A stretch of DNA of 45,066 bases from an uncultured Lachnospiraceae bacterium (GCA_947591245.1 CANQCY010000015.1:1-45066); one strand, 5' to 3'. Positions 26,940-35,450 are shown, numbered from the stretch's first letter. The notes: generated by a model not told the origin, from the letters alone. Numbers and translations are program-made.

Positions 26940-27800
26940 TTATTCTTTTATACCCATTGCAATGATTCCCTGCTCCAGATAATCCTGCCCCAGCGCAAAA
27001 ACAAATGCCGCCGGCACAAGCGCCACAACCGAAGCTGCCAGCGCCGCGCCCGCCTGCCCGCTTTTGATCTCCGGCAGATAGAGCGATAGCGGCCACAGAG
27101 CCTTATCCCTGATAAACGCGAGCGGCTGCTCCATCATATTCCAATATTCCAAAAATCCGAGCACAAATGCAGACAAAATCCCCGGCATGCCAAGCGGTAT
27201 CGCAATGCGGAAAAACACTGAAAATTCTCCCGCTCCGTCCACTCTCGCCGCCTCTGCCAATTCTTTCGGTATCGCCAAGAACCCCCGGTAAATGATAAAC
27301 ACCGGAAATGTAGAAAAAATTGCCGGAACAATGACAGACGCCTGCGTATTCATCCAGCGGAGACGTTCCAAGACGAGGTAGGACGGCAGCATAGTCACCT
27401 GAAACGGCATGAGCATCAGTATAATATAAACCATCAGCAATATGCGCTTCCCGCGGAAATGATACGCCGCCAGCGCCCATCCTGCCGGAATGGCAATGAG
27501 CGCCTGGCCCGCCAGGATCAGAAGCGTAATTTTCATTGAATTCCAAAATACAATGAAAAAATCCGGCGTTTCAAACAAGAGGCCGATATAATGCCGGAGC
27601 GTCGGATAAAGGGGAAGCGGCTTCCACATTGAAATACCGCCGCTCTCATTCAAAACCGGAATCAGACCGTCCGACAATTCCCTCACGCTCTTGAAGGATG
27701 CAAGAAATGTCAAAATCACCGGAGTACACACGGCAAGCGCAAACAGCGCCAATACGACCGCACCGCCCATACGGAATACCCGCCTCATACATCTATGCAT
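26940..27800 (-). CDS. MalG-type sugar ABC transporter permease
   Basis: The second inner-membrane permease of a carbohydrate-type ABC importer. Six helices are apparent across 286 residues. The cytoplasmic EAA loop that docks the ATPase reads ELAEAARVDGAGEFSVFFRI (about 186-205), ending IPLGMPG. The ATG at 27800 overlaps the stop of the MalF-type gene by 8 bases and has GGAG seven bases upstream; a longer start at 27869 would lie deep in that gene. No ATP-binding subunit is encoded here; many Firmicute sugar importers share a distant MsmX-type ATPase (established), so this need not mean a defect. Confidence 0.9.
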   Translation of the reverse strand: MHRCMRRVFRMGGAVVLALFALAVCTPVILTFLASFKSVRELSDGLIPVLNESGGISMWKPLPLYPTLRHYIGLLFETPDFFIVFWNSMKITLLILAGQALIAIPAGWALAAYHFRGKRILLMVYIILMLMPFQVTMLPSYLVLERLRWMNTQASVIVPAIFSTFPVFIIYRGFLAIPKELAEAARVDGAGEFSVFFRIAIPLGMPGILSAFVLGFLEYWNMMEQPLAFIRDKALWPLSLYLPEIKSGQAGAALAASVVALVPAAFVFALGQDYLEQGIIAMGIKE

Positions 27801-28665
27801 TTCCCTTCTCCTTTCCGAAAAACTCTCCTTTTCCCAGAAGCAGTACAAAAGCGGCGAAAACCAATGCAATACATACCGCTGCCGCCGACATTTTGTCCAC
27901 GTCGAGTTTTATAAACCAGTTATTGAACAAATGCTGCAAAAGATACATCTTCTTCTGGGGATACGCCCCCGACACAAGATATGCCTCGCGGAACACCTTA
28001 AACGAATTTAGAAACGAGAGAACCGCAATCGTAAAAAATGTCGGCTTCAACATCGGAAGCGTGATGTATCGGAAACGCTGCCATGCGGAGGCTCCATCTG
28101 CTTTTGCCGCCTCTGCCAGCTGCTTTGGTATATGTTTCATTCCGGCATGCCAGAGCACAACGGTATATCCCATATTCTTCCATACATAGCTGATAATCAG
28201 CACCCAGAATGCCAGATCGCTTCCAAGCCAGTCTGCCGCCGGAACGCCGATTTCCTGAAGACATGCATTAATAATTCCGTTTTTGTGGAAGAACAGCTTC
28301 CAGATCAGAGCCAGCGCCGCCGTGGGCGCCGCCATCGGAAATAAAAATACGGATTTTAACTGCTGTCCCCACCGCGCCCCATTGAGGGCAAGCGACAGGA
28401 GTAATGACAAAGCGATGAGGACAGGGAGTCCCGCTGCGACAAAACGCGCCGTGTTTTTAAACGCCAGCAAAAATGCCTGATTCGTAAAAACGGCTTTATA
28501 ATTGGCAAACCCGCAAAACACTCCCTGAACCGCCGTGTAAAAAGAGCACCTCACCATCTCGGCAAACGGGAGCAGCACAAACGACGCCACGCCAAGCAGA
28601 CTGGGCATTAAAAAAATCTGGTAATGCTTTTGTTTACTCTTGCCCGAGAAGCTGTATTTTTTCAT
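27793..28665 (-). CDS. MalF-type sugar ABC transporter permease
   Basis: The first permease of the importer pair, 290 residues with about six helices. The EAA loop is QLAEAAKADGASAWQRFRYI, then TLPMLKPT. FLMPSLLGVASFVLLPFAEM is a typical MalF-family first helix. The start is ATG at 28665 with AGGAAATAT upstream. This lies 32 bases inside the end of the lipoprotein gene, and an in-frame TTG at 28689 lies deeper still. The overlap implies coupled translation of binding protein and permease. The substrate is not predictable; the fused binding protein is unusual for a plain sugar importer. Confidence 0.9.
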   Translation of the reverse strand: MKKYSFSGKSKQKHYQIFLMPSLLGVASFVLLPFAEMVRCSFYTAVQGVFCGFANYKAVFTNQAFLLAFKNTARFVAAGLPVLIALSLLLSLALNGARWGQQLKSVFLFPMAAPTAALALIWKLFFHKNGIINACLQEIGVPAADWLGSDLAFWVLIISYVWKNMGYTVVLWHAGMKHIPKQLAEAAKADGASAWQRFRYITLPMLKPTFFTIAVLSFLNSFKVFREAYLVSGAYPQKKMYLLQHLFNNWFIKLDVDKMSAAAVCIALVFAAFVLLLGKGEFFGKEKGNA

Positions 28666-30940
28666 ATATTTCCTGTGCACTTTCCTCAATCCCCTTTTCT
28701 CCTGAGAGTGCGGCGGCGCCGATGCGAAGCACCTGCTCCCGTATATTTCCCTCCATATTTACCGGCGTTTTCAGGCTTTGGAACATATCTTCCACCTCCC
28801 CAAGCTGCTTCTCCGACGGCCAGACAAGATCCAGATCATAGACCGAATCCGGATCCTCCGAATCCGCTACGGCGATCCCTACTCCCGCCCCCGCATTCGG
28901 ATTTTCGCTGAATTTCGCAAACGCCTCTTTGTTCACAGGAAATCCGTCTCCCAGGTCTTTCTGCTGAACATCTGTAGAAAGCATCGTTTTCACAAATTCT
29001 GCGGCAAGTTCCTTGTCAGAAGCCGCCGTCGAAATCGCAGCCATGCCGGCCGGCACGAATACATCCTTCTTCTGGCCCTGCCATTTCTGCCACGACGCCG
29101 TCTTTTCCTTGTTCATTATAGAAAACAGCATTCGCATGTCGGTCATGCCCCGATACAGCCCCGCCGTAATTTTCTGGCATCCGATCATCAGCCGGCTGAG
29201 CTGGTAATCCCCGCACAGCGGATCATACCTGTTTCGCTGGCTCTCTTCCCATTTCTTTAAACTGTAAACCTCCTCCTCATGCTTTTTCTTATTTGCCTGA
29301 TCCAGATTTTTCTGCTCCGCCTCATATATCCGTTTTGCCTGCGTCAGAAATTCCGCAACCGTCCTTTTGTCTACATCTGCCGTATCCTCGTTCCACGTAC
29401 CCGCGCACACCGTCCAGAGCAGCGTCAGAACCTCTTTCTCATTGTACAGTCCGAGCACAGTCTCTTTCACATCGCCTCCCGCAAGCTTTTCCACTACATC
29501 CGCCAGCGAGGCAAGATCGGTGATTTTCGATATCTCATCGGCGTCGCCCGCTGCCAGCGGCACGGCAAAACGAATGGGAACCGCATATATTTTGCCGCCA
29601 GTCTGACACGACTCCAAAATATTTTTATAAAAACTCCCCTCCGCCTGCACCTGTGAAAGCAGTTCGCCGAGCTCCGCCAGCATCCCTTTTTCAACATAGG
29701 AATTAAGCGGAAGTCCGTCTAGCAATATAACGTCCGGTCCTTTTCCCGCCAGAATTTCCGTATTCAGATTTCTTATGGCGTCATCCTCCGTCACTCCGTC
29801 CCCGCCGCTCAGGCCGTTTACCACCTTGACATACACATCCTGATGCTTCCTTCGGAACGCATATACCGCCTGACGTGCCGTAATATTGTCATACAAGCTG
29901 TAAACGCTGAGCTGTCGGTCCGGCACGGCAAGCGCCTCCGGATCATACGTATAGGAATCAATTTCCCCGTTTTCATACAGAATCACAATCCCGCCATCTG
30001 CAAGTCCAAATACCTGCGACGCCTTCTGGCTTGGACTCCCCAACGTGATCAGGTTGCCGTCTGCGAGCTGTTCCGTGACATTTCCCCCTTTTACATGGGA
30101 AAATATCCCCGCCGGGGATGCCGCCAGTATTTTTCCCTCCCCATCGCTTCCCAAAATAACGTATTCCGATTTCTCCCCCTGAATATATTCATTCAAGACC
30201 GGATCGGACGCTTCCAATGTCTTTTTGTCCGCGTCATACAGATAAACCTTATCGCGGTACGCCGCCGCCACTGTATCTCCGCACGGAAACAGCCCAAACA
30301 GCGTTGTTCCTCCAACATCCAGACGCTCGTACGCCTTGTGTTTCGTCAGATCCACTTCATAGATGCGCTCGCTGTTTGCCGTGAGAAAAACCGACTTATT
30401 TCCGGAGAAAACCGCCTGTACTGCACCCGCCTTATATTTTTCAAGCCCCAGCTCAAATTCATCCTTTTTTCCCTTTTTATCAAAATAAATGTATTTTTCC
30501 GGAAAAGCTTTTCCAGCGGATGAACGCCCCCACGAGATATACGAAATAAACATCCCCCCATCCGGCGCTACCGCCGCGCTCGTAATATCCGCCTGTTCTA
30601 TGTTCAGAATCCTGACAAGTTCTTCATTCTCTTTCGTATCCCATGACTTTCCTTTATCCTTGGATATACTGACCCTTCCGTTTTTCACGTCGATCAGTTT
30701 CCAGCTTCCGTCTTCCAGAATCCCCATGCTTCCGCCGCCGTCATATCCCTTCGGGATTTCCAGCAACTGTTCCACATACCGTCCTTTGGCGCCATTCTTC
30801 TCGGCCTCATCCTGCCCTGCCGGTATTTTTCCGCCAGACTGACCGCCTCCCGATGTCCCGCCCGCGCTGCAGCCCGTCAGTGCAGCAAGCAAAGCAACCG
30901 ACAGAATCGCGGATATAAAACATCTTTTTCTCTGATTCAT
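28634..30940 (-). CDS. Lipoprotein with N-terminal propeller-like region and C-terminal solute-binding domain
   Basis: A lipid-anchored extracellular protein. The signal peptide ends in lipobox LTGC (Cys24 from the ATG at 30940, which has AGGA eight bases upstream; ATG at 30946 is a close alternative). A Gly/Ser spacer leads to about six repeated beta-sheet units (about 70-345), each with a G-x-x-x-I/V-x-x-x-D-G core (SMGILEDGSWKLIDV, VAPDGGMFISYI, VFGLADGGIVILYENGEID), resembling a beta-propeller. From about residue 350 comes a family 1 solute-binding domain (ARQAVYAFRRKHQDVYVKVV; EILAGKGPDVILLDGLP; VFVPAGMAAISTAASDKELA). Such binding domains are normally stand-alone. The fusion suggests the protein reads a surface ligand or partner as well as feeding the permeases (inference). 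It is first in the operon. Confidence 0.85.
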   Translation of the reverse strand: MNQRKRCFISAILSVALLAALTGCSAGGTSGGGQSGGKIPAGQDEAEKNGAKGRYVEQLLEIPKGYDGGGSMGILEDGSWKLIDVKNGRVSISKDKGKSWDTKENEELVRILNIEQADITSAAVAPDGGMFISYISWGRSSAGKAFPEKYIYFDKKGKKDEFELGLEKYKAGAVQAVFSGNKSVFLTANSERIYEVDLTKHKAYERLDVGGTTLFGLFPCGDTVAAAYRDKVYLYDADKKTLEASDPVLNEYIQGEKSEYVILGSDGEGKILAASPAGIFSHVKGGNVTEQLADGNLITLGSPSQKASQVFGLADGGIVILYENGEIDSYTYDPEALAVPDRQLSVYSLYDNITARQAVYAFRRKHQDVYVKVVNGLSGGDGVTEDDAIRNLNTEILAGKGPDVILLDGLPLNSYVEKGMLAELGELLSQVQAEGSFYKNILESCQTGGKIYAVPIRFAVPLAAGDADEISKITDLASLADVVEKLAGGDVKETVLGLYNEKEVLTLLWTVCAGTWNEDTADVDKRTVAEFLTQAKRIYEAEQKNLDQANKKKHEEEVYSLKKWEESQRNRYDPLCGDYQLSRLMIGCQKITAGLYRGMTDMRMLFSIMNKEKTASWQKWQGQKKDVFVPAGMAAISTAASDKELAAEFVKTMLSTDVQQKDLGDGFPVNKEAFAKFSENPNAGAGVGIAVADSEDPDSVYDLDLVWPSEKQLGEVEDMFQSLKTPVNMEGNIREQVLRIGAAALSGEKGIEESAQEIYEKIQLLGQE

Positions 30941-30971
30941 TTTTCTCATCCTTTCCCTTTGTTTTGACTCC

Positions 30972-31004
30972 ATTGTAACGCATCTCCCTCTAAGCTTCCT
31001 CTAA
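30972..31004 (-). promoter_or_regulatory. Lipoprotein operon promoter with 11-bp-phased direct repeat (likely response-regulator site)
   Basis: Minus strand -10 TACAAT (30972-30977) has no good -35. In its place are two copies of TTAGAGG(A/G)AG (30995-31004 and 30984-30993), starting exactly 11 bases apart. Tandem repeats phased by one helical turn over the -35 are typical of OmpR-family activator sites, and such a regulator is encoded divergently next door. Confidence 0.6.
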
Positions 31005-31045
31005 ATTTAAAAAACTTTTTAGATATAATTTAAAGAAAAAGATGT

Positions 31046-31090
31046 TATAATGAATTCAGAAGGAACTGCAAAGCCGCACAGGGCTTGCAG
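31046..31090 (+). promoter_or_regulatory. -10 box and 5' UTR hairpin of the two-component operon
   Basis: TATAAT at 31046-31051 has only a poor AT-rich -35 region. An AATTTAAA repeat occurs at 31004-31011 and 31027-31034. About 15 bases downstream, CTGCAA-A-GCC / GGC-TTGCAG (31066-31090) forms a 9-bp stem with one bulge in the leader. This suggests activator-dependent or leader-level control. Confidence 0.45.
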
Positions 31091-31135
31091 CAAACATTTG
31101 TTATGCGCAAAAGCAGCGCAGAAATGAGGGGAAAT

Positions 31136-31819
31136 ATGAGACTTCTGCTGATTGAAGACGATGTGCCGTTTAGCGACGCCCTTTCTTTTCAGTTAAGTCA
31201 GGAAAATATATGTACTGACATATGCGCCGACGGCAGCGAGGCGTTCTTATTCATTGAAGAAAATGCGTACGACCTGATTCTTCTTGACCGTATGCTGCCC
31301 CATATAGACGGCATTTCTTTATTAAAGAAAATACGGCAGCGGGGCAACCACACGCCCGTTATCATCCTGACCGCGCTCGGAGAAACGCACGACCGCGTAA
31401 CCGGACTGGATGCGGGGGCGGACGATTATCTTGTAAAACCATTTGACTTTGAAGAGCTGATGGCGAGAATCCGCTGTATCCGGCGGCGTCCCGCAGACTG
31501 GATCGATGGCCGGAAACTTGCTTTTTCCGATCTGTCATATGACGCAGACCGGCGTCTGCTGTGCGGTTCTTGCGGAAGCTGCACGCTCTCCCGCACGGAG
31601 AGCGCCCTGTTTGACATATTGATCCGCAATCCAGAACAAATTCTGCCGCGGGAAACCATTATTTCACGCGTCTGGGGTCCGTTTGGAAATGTAGAGGACG
31701 GCAATCTGGACAATTATATCCATTTTGTCCGCAGACGGCTAAAACAGGTATCCAGCCGCACGACGATTCAGACCGTACGCGGCGTGGGCTACCGTTTGAC
31801 AAATGGAGGAGAAAAATGA
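31136..31819 (+). CDS. OmpR/PhoB-family response regulator
   Basis: A cytoplasmic DNA-binding regulator of 227 residues. The receiver domain has the acidic pocket (IEDD, 6-9), phosphoacceptor Asp51 (LILLDRMLP), switch Thr79 (VIILTALGE) and Lys101 (DDYLVKPFD). The C-terminal winged helix (about 125-225) ends with DNYIHFVRRRLKQV and TIQTVRGVGYRLT, the standard recognition helix and wing. The ATG at 31136 follows GAGGGGAAAT; upstream in-frame starts lack a ribosome site. It overlaps the kinase gene by 4 bases (ATGA). It is divergent from the lipoprotein-permease-adaptor operon, whose promoter carries a phased direct repeat that is its most likely target. Confidence 0.94.
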   Translation: MRLLLIEDDVPFSDALSFQLSQENICTDICADGSEAFLFIEENAYDLILLDRMLPHIDGISLLKKIRQRGNHTPVIILTALGETHDRVTGLDAGADDYLVKPFDFEELMARIRCIRRRPADWIDGRKLAFSDLSYDADRRLLCGSCGSCTLSRTESALFDILIRNPEQILPRETIISRVWGPFGNVEDGNLDNYIHFVRRRLKQVSSRTTIQTVRGVGYRLTNGGEK

Positions 31820-33108
31820 AACTGTTTTCCTACGTCCACCGAAACCTTACCCTTCTTTTTACCGGTATCGCAAGCCTGATTCTGATCGCCATGTCGCTCG
31901 GCTATCTTTATATGTCTGAGAGGGAATGGCACGAAAAAAGCTTTCTGTCCTTTCTCAACACCTCCAATACGATTCTGTCAAACCTGAACAATCAGGATAC
32001 GATACGTCTGAGCTGGCTCACAACCATATCGGAAAGCAATCATTTCATCATAGCGGTATATGACAATGGCATGCTGCTCTCTTCCAGTGAAGCCGGTCTT
32101 TCCGAATCGCAAAAAAAACTGGCTGCTTCTACGCTTGACGCCGTGAAGGGCAGCTTAACGGAAGCCTCCGCCACATCGCCGGATTTTTCCCCTGTCCGCA
32201 AGGAGCTTACCGTCGTATCTGACGAAGGGGTCGCGTATTACGGCAATACCGCCCTGTTCAAAGCAGCTCCCTCGCCGCTGTACGCTGTCATTCTCTATTC
32301 TACCGGCGATCTGGTTCGGCAGCTGTCCGAACAGCGCATCCTGTTTTTCGCCGGCATTCTCACGGGTATTATCGTTTTGTTCATTTTTACGTACTTTTTT
32401 ATCGGAAAACTTCTCGCGCCGATTCGTGAAAACCAGAGGCAGCAAACCGAATTTATCGCCGCCGCCTCACATGAACTGAGGACGCCGCTTGCCGTCATCC
32501 TCTCTTCCATATCGGCATACCGGAAAGCAGACGCCGAAACCGGAGCTAAATTTTTGACAACCATAGAAAATGAGAGCCGCCGAATGTCAGCTCTCATCAA
32601 TGATTTACTTTTATTAGTTAAGACAAGCGGTTCTTTGTCCCATTTCGTTATGGAAAATACGGAGCTCGACACGCTCCTTTTAGATGCGTTTGAATCCTTT
32701 CTGCCTCTCGCATCCGAGGCGGGCATTCATCTGAATCTCGCGCTTCCGGACGCCGCCGTTCCCTCATGCCGCTGCGATGCGGCGCGCATTTCCCAGCTTC
32801 TCGGCATCCTTTTATCAAACGCCATAAGCTACGGCAAAACCGGCGGTTATATCACGCTTTCGCTGCGCTGCGAATCATCCCGTTTTCTTATTGTTGCAGA
32901 GGATAATGGCTGCGGTATATCAGATTATGCAAAACCTCATATCTTCGATCGTTTCTACAGGGAAGATCCCTCGCGTTCGGACAACGGACATTTCGGTCTC
33001 GGCCTCTGCATCGCCAAAGAAATCATCGACGCCCACCGCGGACGCATCACCGTTTCCGATACGCCGGGCGGCGGCGCCACCTTTACCGTATCTCTGCCGC
33101 ACTCATGA
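31816..33108 (+). CDS. Membrane sensor histidine kinase
   Basis: Partner of the response regulator just upstream. Two membrane helices (about 11-33 and 174-196) flank an extracellular sensor of about 140 residues with no recognised fold, followed by a short linker and the HisKA domain with phosphoacceptor His219 in ASHELRTPLAVI. The ATPase domain has the N box (LLSNAISYG), G1 (AEDNGCGIS), F box (FDRFYRED) and G2 (HFGLGLCIAKEII), all intact. GGAGGAGAAAA precedes the ATG. The 430-residue length is normal. The signal is unknown; with the divergent operon it may detect a cell-envelope stressor or an extracellular compound that the permease/adaptor system handles (inference). Confidence 0.94.
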   Translation: MKLFSYVHRNLTLLFTGIASLILIAMSLGYLYMSEREWHEKSFLSFLNTSNTILSNLNNQDTIRLSWLTTISESNHFIIAVYDNGMLLSSSEAGLSESQKKLAASTLDAVKGSLTEASATSPDFSPVRKELTVVSDEGVAYYGNTALFKAAPSPLYAVILYSTGDLVRQLSEQRILFFAGILTGIIVLFIFTYFFIGKLLAPIRENQRQQTEFIAAASHELRTPLAVILSSISAYRKADAETGAKFLTTIENESRRMSALINDLLLLVKTSGSLSHFVMENTELDTLLLDAFESFLPLASEAGIHLNLALPDAAVPSCRCDAARISQLLGILLSNAISYGKTGGYITLSLRCESSRFLIVAEDNGCGISDYAKPHIFDRFYREDPSRSDNGHFGLGLCIAKEIIDAHRGRITVSDTPGGGATFTVSLPHS

Positions 33109-33125
33109 CCCGGTATCGTTTCCGG

Positions 33126-34511
33126 CTAGCAAAACGCATCCTCCAAAAATACGGCATATCCTTTCATCGCCTCATACACATCCGCCTTGCTCACAATCTC
33201 CCACGGCGCATGCATATTGAGCACAGCAACGCCGCAGTCTACAACCTCCATGCCGTAAAGCGCCATAATGTACGCAATCGTCCCGCCGCCGCCGATATCC
33301 ACTTTCCCCAGCTCCGCTGTCTGATACGCTATTTTGCGGTCATCCAGCATTTTACGGATCGATGCAAGATACTCCGCATTGGCGTCATTACTGCCGGATT
33401 TTCCCCGGGAACCGGTATATTTATTAAATACCATGCCCTTCCCGAAATAGGCCGCATTTTTCGGCTCATACGCCGCTTTAAACGTAGGATCATACGCCGC
33501 GCTCACGTCTGATGAGAGCATTCTGGAATTGGAAAGGCATCTGCGAAGGGCAAGGTCGCTGTATGTTCCCATGCAGTTCATCAGCTCCGCCAACGTGTTT
33601 TCAAATGTCTTTGAGCGCATGCCGGTCGCCCCTACGCTTCCGATCTCTTCCTTATCCACAAGCAGACAGCATGTCGTATGCTCCGTTCCCTCCACATCAA
33701 GCATCGCCTTTAATGAAGTAAACGCGCATACGCGGTCGTCCTGCCCATATCCCATAATCATGCTGGCGTCGATTCCCGACTCCCTTGCCCCTCCCGCCGG
33801 AACAACTTCTAATTCTGCCGAGAGAAAGTCTTCCTCTTCCATCTCATATTTTTCTTTCAAAATCTCAAGCACGTTTCGCTTCACAGCATCTTTTTCATCA
33901 TCTTTCAGCGGGATGCTTCCAAACAGGATATCAAGTTCTTCTCCCTCAATCACCTTATCCGCCTTCTTTTCCATGCGCTCCCCGGCAAGATGAATGAGAA
34001 GATCAGTCACGCAAAATACAGGCTCCGCCTCGTCCTCTCCGATCGTAACGTCCAAAACGGCGCCATCCTTTTTCACTACTACGCCGTGTATGGCAAGCGG
34101 CAGCGTCACCCACTGGTACTTTTTGATCCCTCCGTAATAGTGCGTATCTAGATAAGCAAAACCGCCTTCCTCATACAGCGGATTCTGTTTCAGATCCAGA
34201 CGGGGGGAATCAATATGGGCTCCGAGAATCGCCATGCCGTCTTCCAAAGGCTTCTTCCCGATTTGAAAAAGGGACAGCATCTTCTTCATTCCGACAGAAT
34301 ATACTTTGTCCCCGGCTTTCAGCTTTTTGCCCGCCGCCACCAGTTTTGCGAGATCCTGATATCCCGCATCCTCTGCCATGGCGATAGCCTTTTTCACGCA
34401 TTCCCTCTCCGTCTTTCCCTCATTCAGAAATTGCCGGTATTCTTTATTTATTTTATTCAGCTCTTTCAGCTCTTTTTTTGTATAATTTTTCCATGCATTC
34501 GACCGTTCCAT
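33126..34511 (-). CDS. M18-family metalloaminopeptidase
   Basis: A cytoplasmic zinc aminopeptidase removing N-terminal (often acidic or hydrophobic) residues from peptides. Metal and catalytic segments are complete: GAHIDSPRLDLK (about 96-107), the LLVDKEEIGSVGATG block with the Glu pair, SSDVSAAYDPTF, and the C-terminal VLNMHAPWEIVSKADVYE with the final metal His. The ATG at 34511 follows AAGGAGG; an upstream in-frame start at 34547 lacks support. Length 461 fits the family. It converges with the sensor kinase gene, with only 17 bases between stops and no clear terminator. Confidence 0.94.
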   Translation of the reverse strand: MERSNAWKNYTKKELKELNKINKEYRQFLNEGKTERECVKKAIAMAEDAGYQDLAKLVAAGKKLKAGDKVYSVGMKKMLSLFQIGKKPLEDGMAILGAHIDSPRLDLKQNPLYEEGGFAYLDTHYYGGIKKYQWVTLPLAIHGVVVKKDGAVLDVTIGEDEAEPVFCVTDLLIHLAGERMEKKADKVIEGEELDILFGSIPLKDDEKDAVKRNVLEILKEKYEMEEEDFLSAELEVVPAGGARESGIDASMIMGYGQDDRVCAFTSLKAMLDVEGTEHTTCCLLVDKEEIGSVGATGMRSKTFENTLAELMNCMGTYSDLALRRCLSNSRMLSSDVSAAYDPTFKAAYEPKNAAYFGKGMVFNKYTGSRGKSGSNDANAEYLASIRKMLDDRKIAYQTAELGKVDIGGGGTIAYIMALYGMEVVDCGVAVLNMHAPWEIVSKADVYEAMKGYAVFLEDAFC

Positions 34512-34610
34512 GCAATTTGTCCTCCTTATGTCCTTTGGCCCTAACATTATTATGACGCCGGAGCCAGAAGCCCCAGCATTATTATTCTATTTTCTACCAA
34601 TTTCCCGAAA

Positions 34611-34841
34611 CTATTCATCAAATTCGGCTATGATATAAAATCCTTTTTCATTTTCCACAATTTCCTTTACGACCCCTTCTTCACTGTGCAGCCGCTCGGA
34701 AAAAGGAATATTTCCCGACATCGCCACCGCCGGCACAATCGTATAATAGCACGCGCTCGGAAGGCGTCCTTCTATGACCCGGACAGTCTGTCCCTTCTCA
34801 ACAAGGCCTTCACGTTCCATCTTAAATTCCATCTCACGCAT
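34611..34841 (-). CDS. Small protein of unknown function
   Basis: A 76-residue protein not recognised as a named family. There is no signal peptide or membrane helix. Its hydrophobic and glycine pattern (KGQTVRVIEGRLPSACYYTI; EEGVVKEIVENEKGFYIIAEF) suggests a small beta-barrel, and the C-terminus is acidic. It starts 20 bases after the preceding repeat-containing gene stops and is read in the same direction, so the two are probably co-transcribed. AAAGGA lies about 12 bases before the ATG, a rather wide spacing. The coding pattern and operon position support a real gene. Confidence 0.68.
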   Translation of the reverse strand: MREMEFKMEREGLVEKGQTVRVIEGRLPSACYYTIVPAVAMSGNIPFSERLHSEEGVVKEIVENEKGFYIIAEFDE

Positions 34842-34861
34842 AAATAAAAATCCTTTCCCCG

Positions 34862-35389
34862 CTACAGGCGCTGTCCCCGTTTTCCCTCGTACCGGCTGCG
34901 AATCCTCAGTTCCGACATCAGAAACGCATAGGCGTCCGCGCCGTCATTTATCGTCAGATCCAAACTGACCGCCATATTATTCAGCGTGCGTTCATCAAGG
35001 TCATCCCTCATGCTTTCCAATACTTTCATCTTTTCCTCGTACGTCTCCGCATCCAAAAATCGGATAATGCCCGGTTCTGCCTCCTCCTCTTCCGTCACGA
35101 TTTCTTCCTGCCGGTCTGCAGCATTCTTCTCTTCCGCAGACTCCTCCTGCCAGTCTGCAGCATTCTTCTCTTCCGCATACTCCTCCTGCCGGTCTGCAAT
35201 CTCCTTCGCACTTTCGTCCGGTTTTTGAAAAATCTTCATAAAATGTTCCTTTGCCAGAACAAACACCTCATAATCGCCGGACATCTCCTGAAAACAAATA
35301 GCTTCCGTTCCGTCCGGAAGCATCCTGCACTGTGTTATCACCTGAACTGCCTTGTTTGACCTTCGCGAGTAATAAATATCCTGCAGCAT
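34862..35389 (-). CDS. Unknown protein with Glu-rich tandem repeat insert
   Basis: A 175-residue acidic cytoplasmic protein, family not recognised. The N-terminal 55 residues look globular (QDIYYSRRSNKAVQVITQCR; GDYEVFVLAKEHFMKIFQ). A low-complexity insert (about 60-105) follows, built from a 13-residue unit, EESAEEKNAADWQ-like, repeated twice and started a third time. The C-terminal domain (about 107-170) is helical (EEKMKVLESMRDDLDERTLN). The start follows AGAGGTG at seven bases. Its own promoter lies just upstream. The perfect-looking DNA repeats suggest recent slippage or expansion, so insert length may vary between strains. Confidence 0.75.
   Translation of the reverse strand: MLQDIYYSRRSNKAVQVITQCRMLPDGTEAICFQEMSGDYEVFVLAKEHFMKIFQKPDESAKEIADRQEEYAEEKNAADWQEESAEEKNAADRQEEIVTEEEEAEPGIIRFLDAETYEEKMKVLESMRDDLDERTLNNMAVSLDLTINDGADAYAFLMSELRIRSRYEGKRGQRL
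35106..35198 (-). repeat. 39-bp in-frame tandem repeat
   Basis: Units at 35106-35144 and 35145-35183 differ at two positions, and a third partial copy runs to 35198. The unit length is a multiple of three, so copy-number change would keep the host gene in frame. Confidence 0.85.
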
Positions 35390-35413
35390 TTAGACACACC
35401 TCTGTTTTTTTTC

Positions 35414-35443
35414 ATTGTACCACAAATCTTTCCAATTTAACAA
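35414..35443 (-). promoter_or_regulatory. Sigma-A-type promoter for the repeat-containing gene
   Basis: Minus strand TTGTTA (35438-35443), an 18-base spacer, then TACAAT (35414-35419), 25 bases before the ATG at 35389. It sits between that gene and the XRE regulator stop at 35451. Confidence 0.65.
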
Positions 35444-35450
35444 CACTAAC

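Noticed and set aside
27800-27869. Longer MalG-type start at 27869
   Set aside because: It would overlap the MalF-type gene by 77 bases and lacks a ribosome site; ATG at 27800 has GGAG at the right distance and a short coupling overlap.
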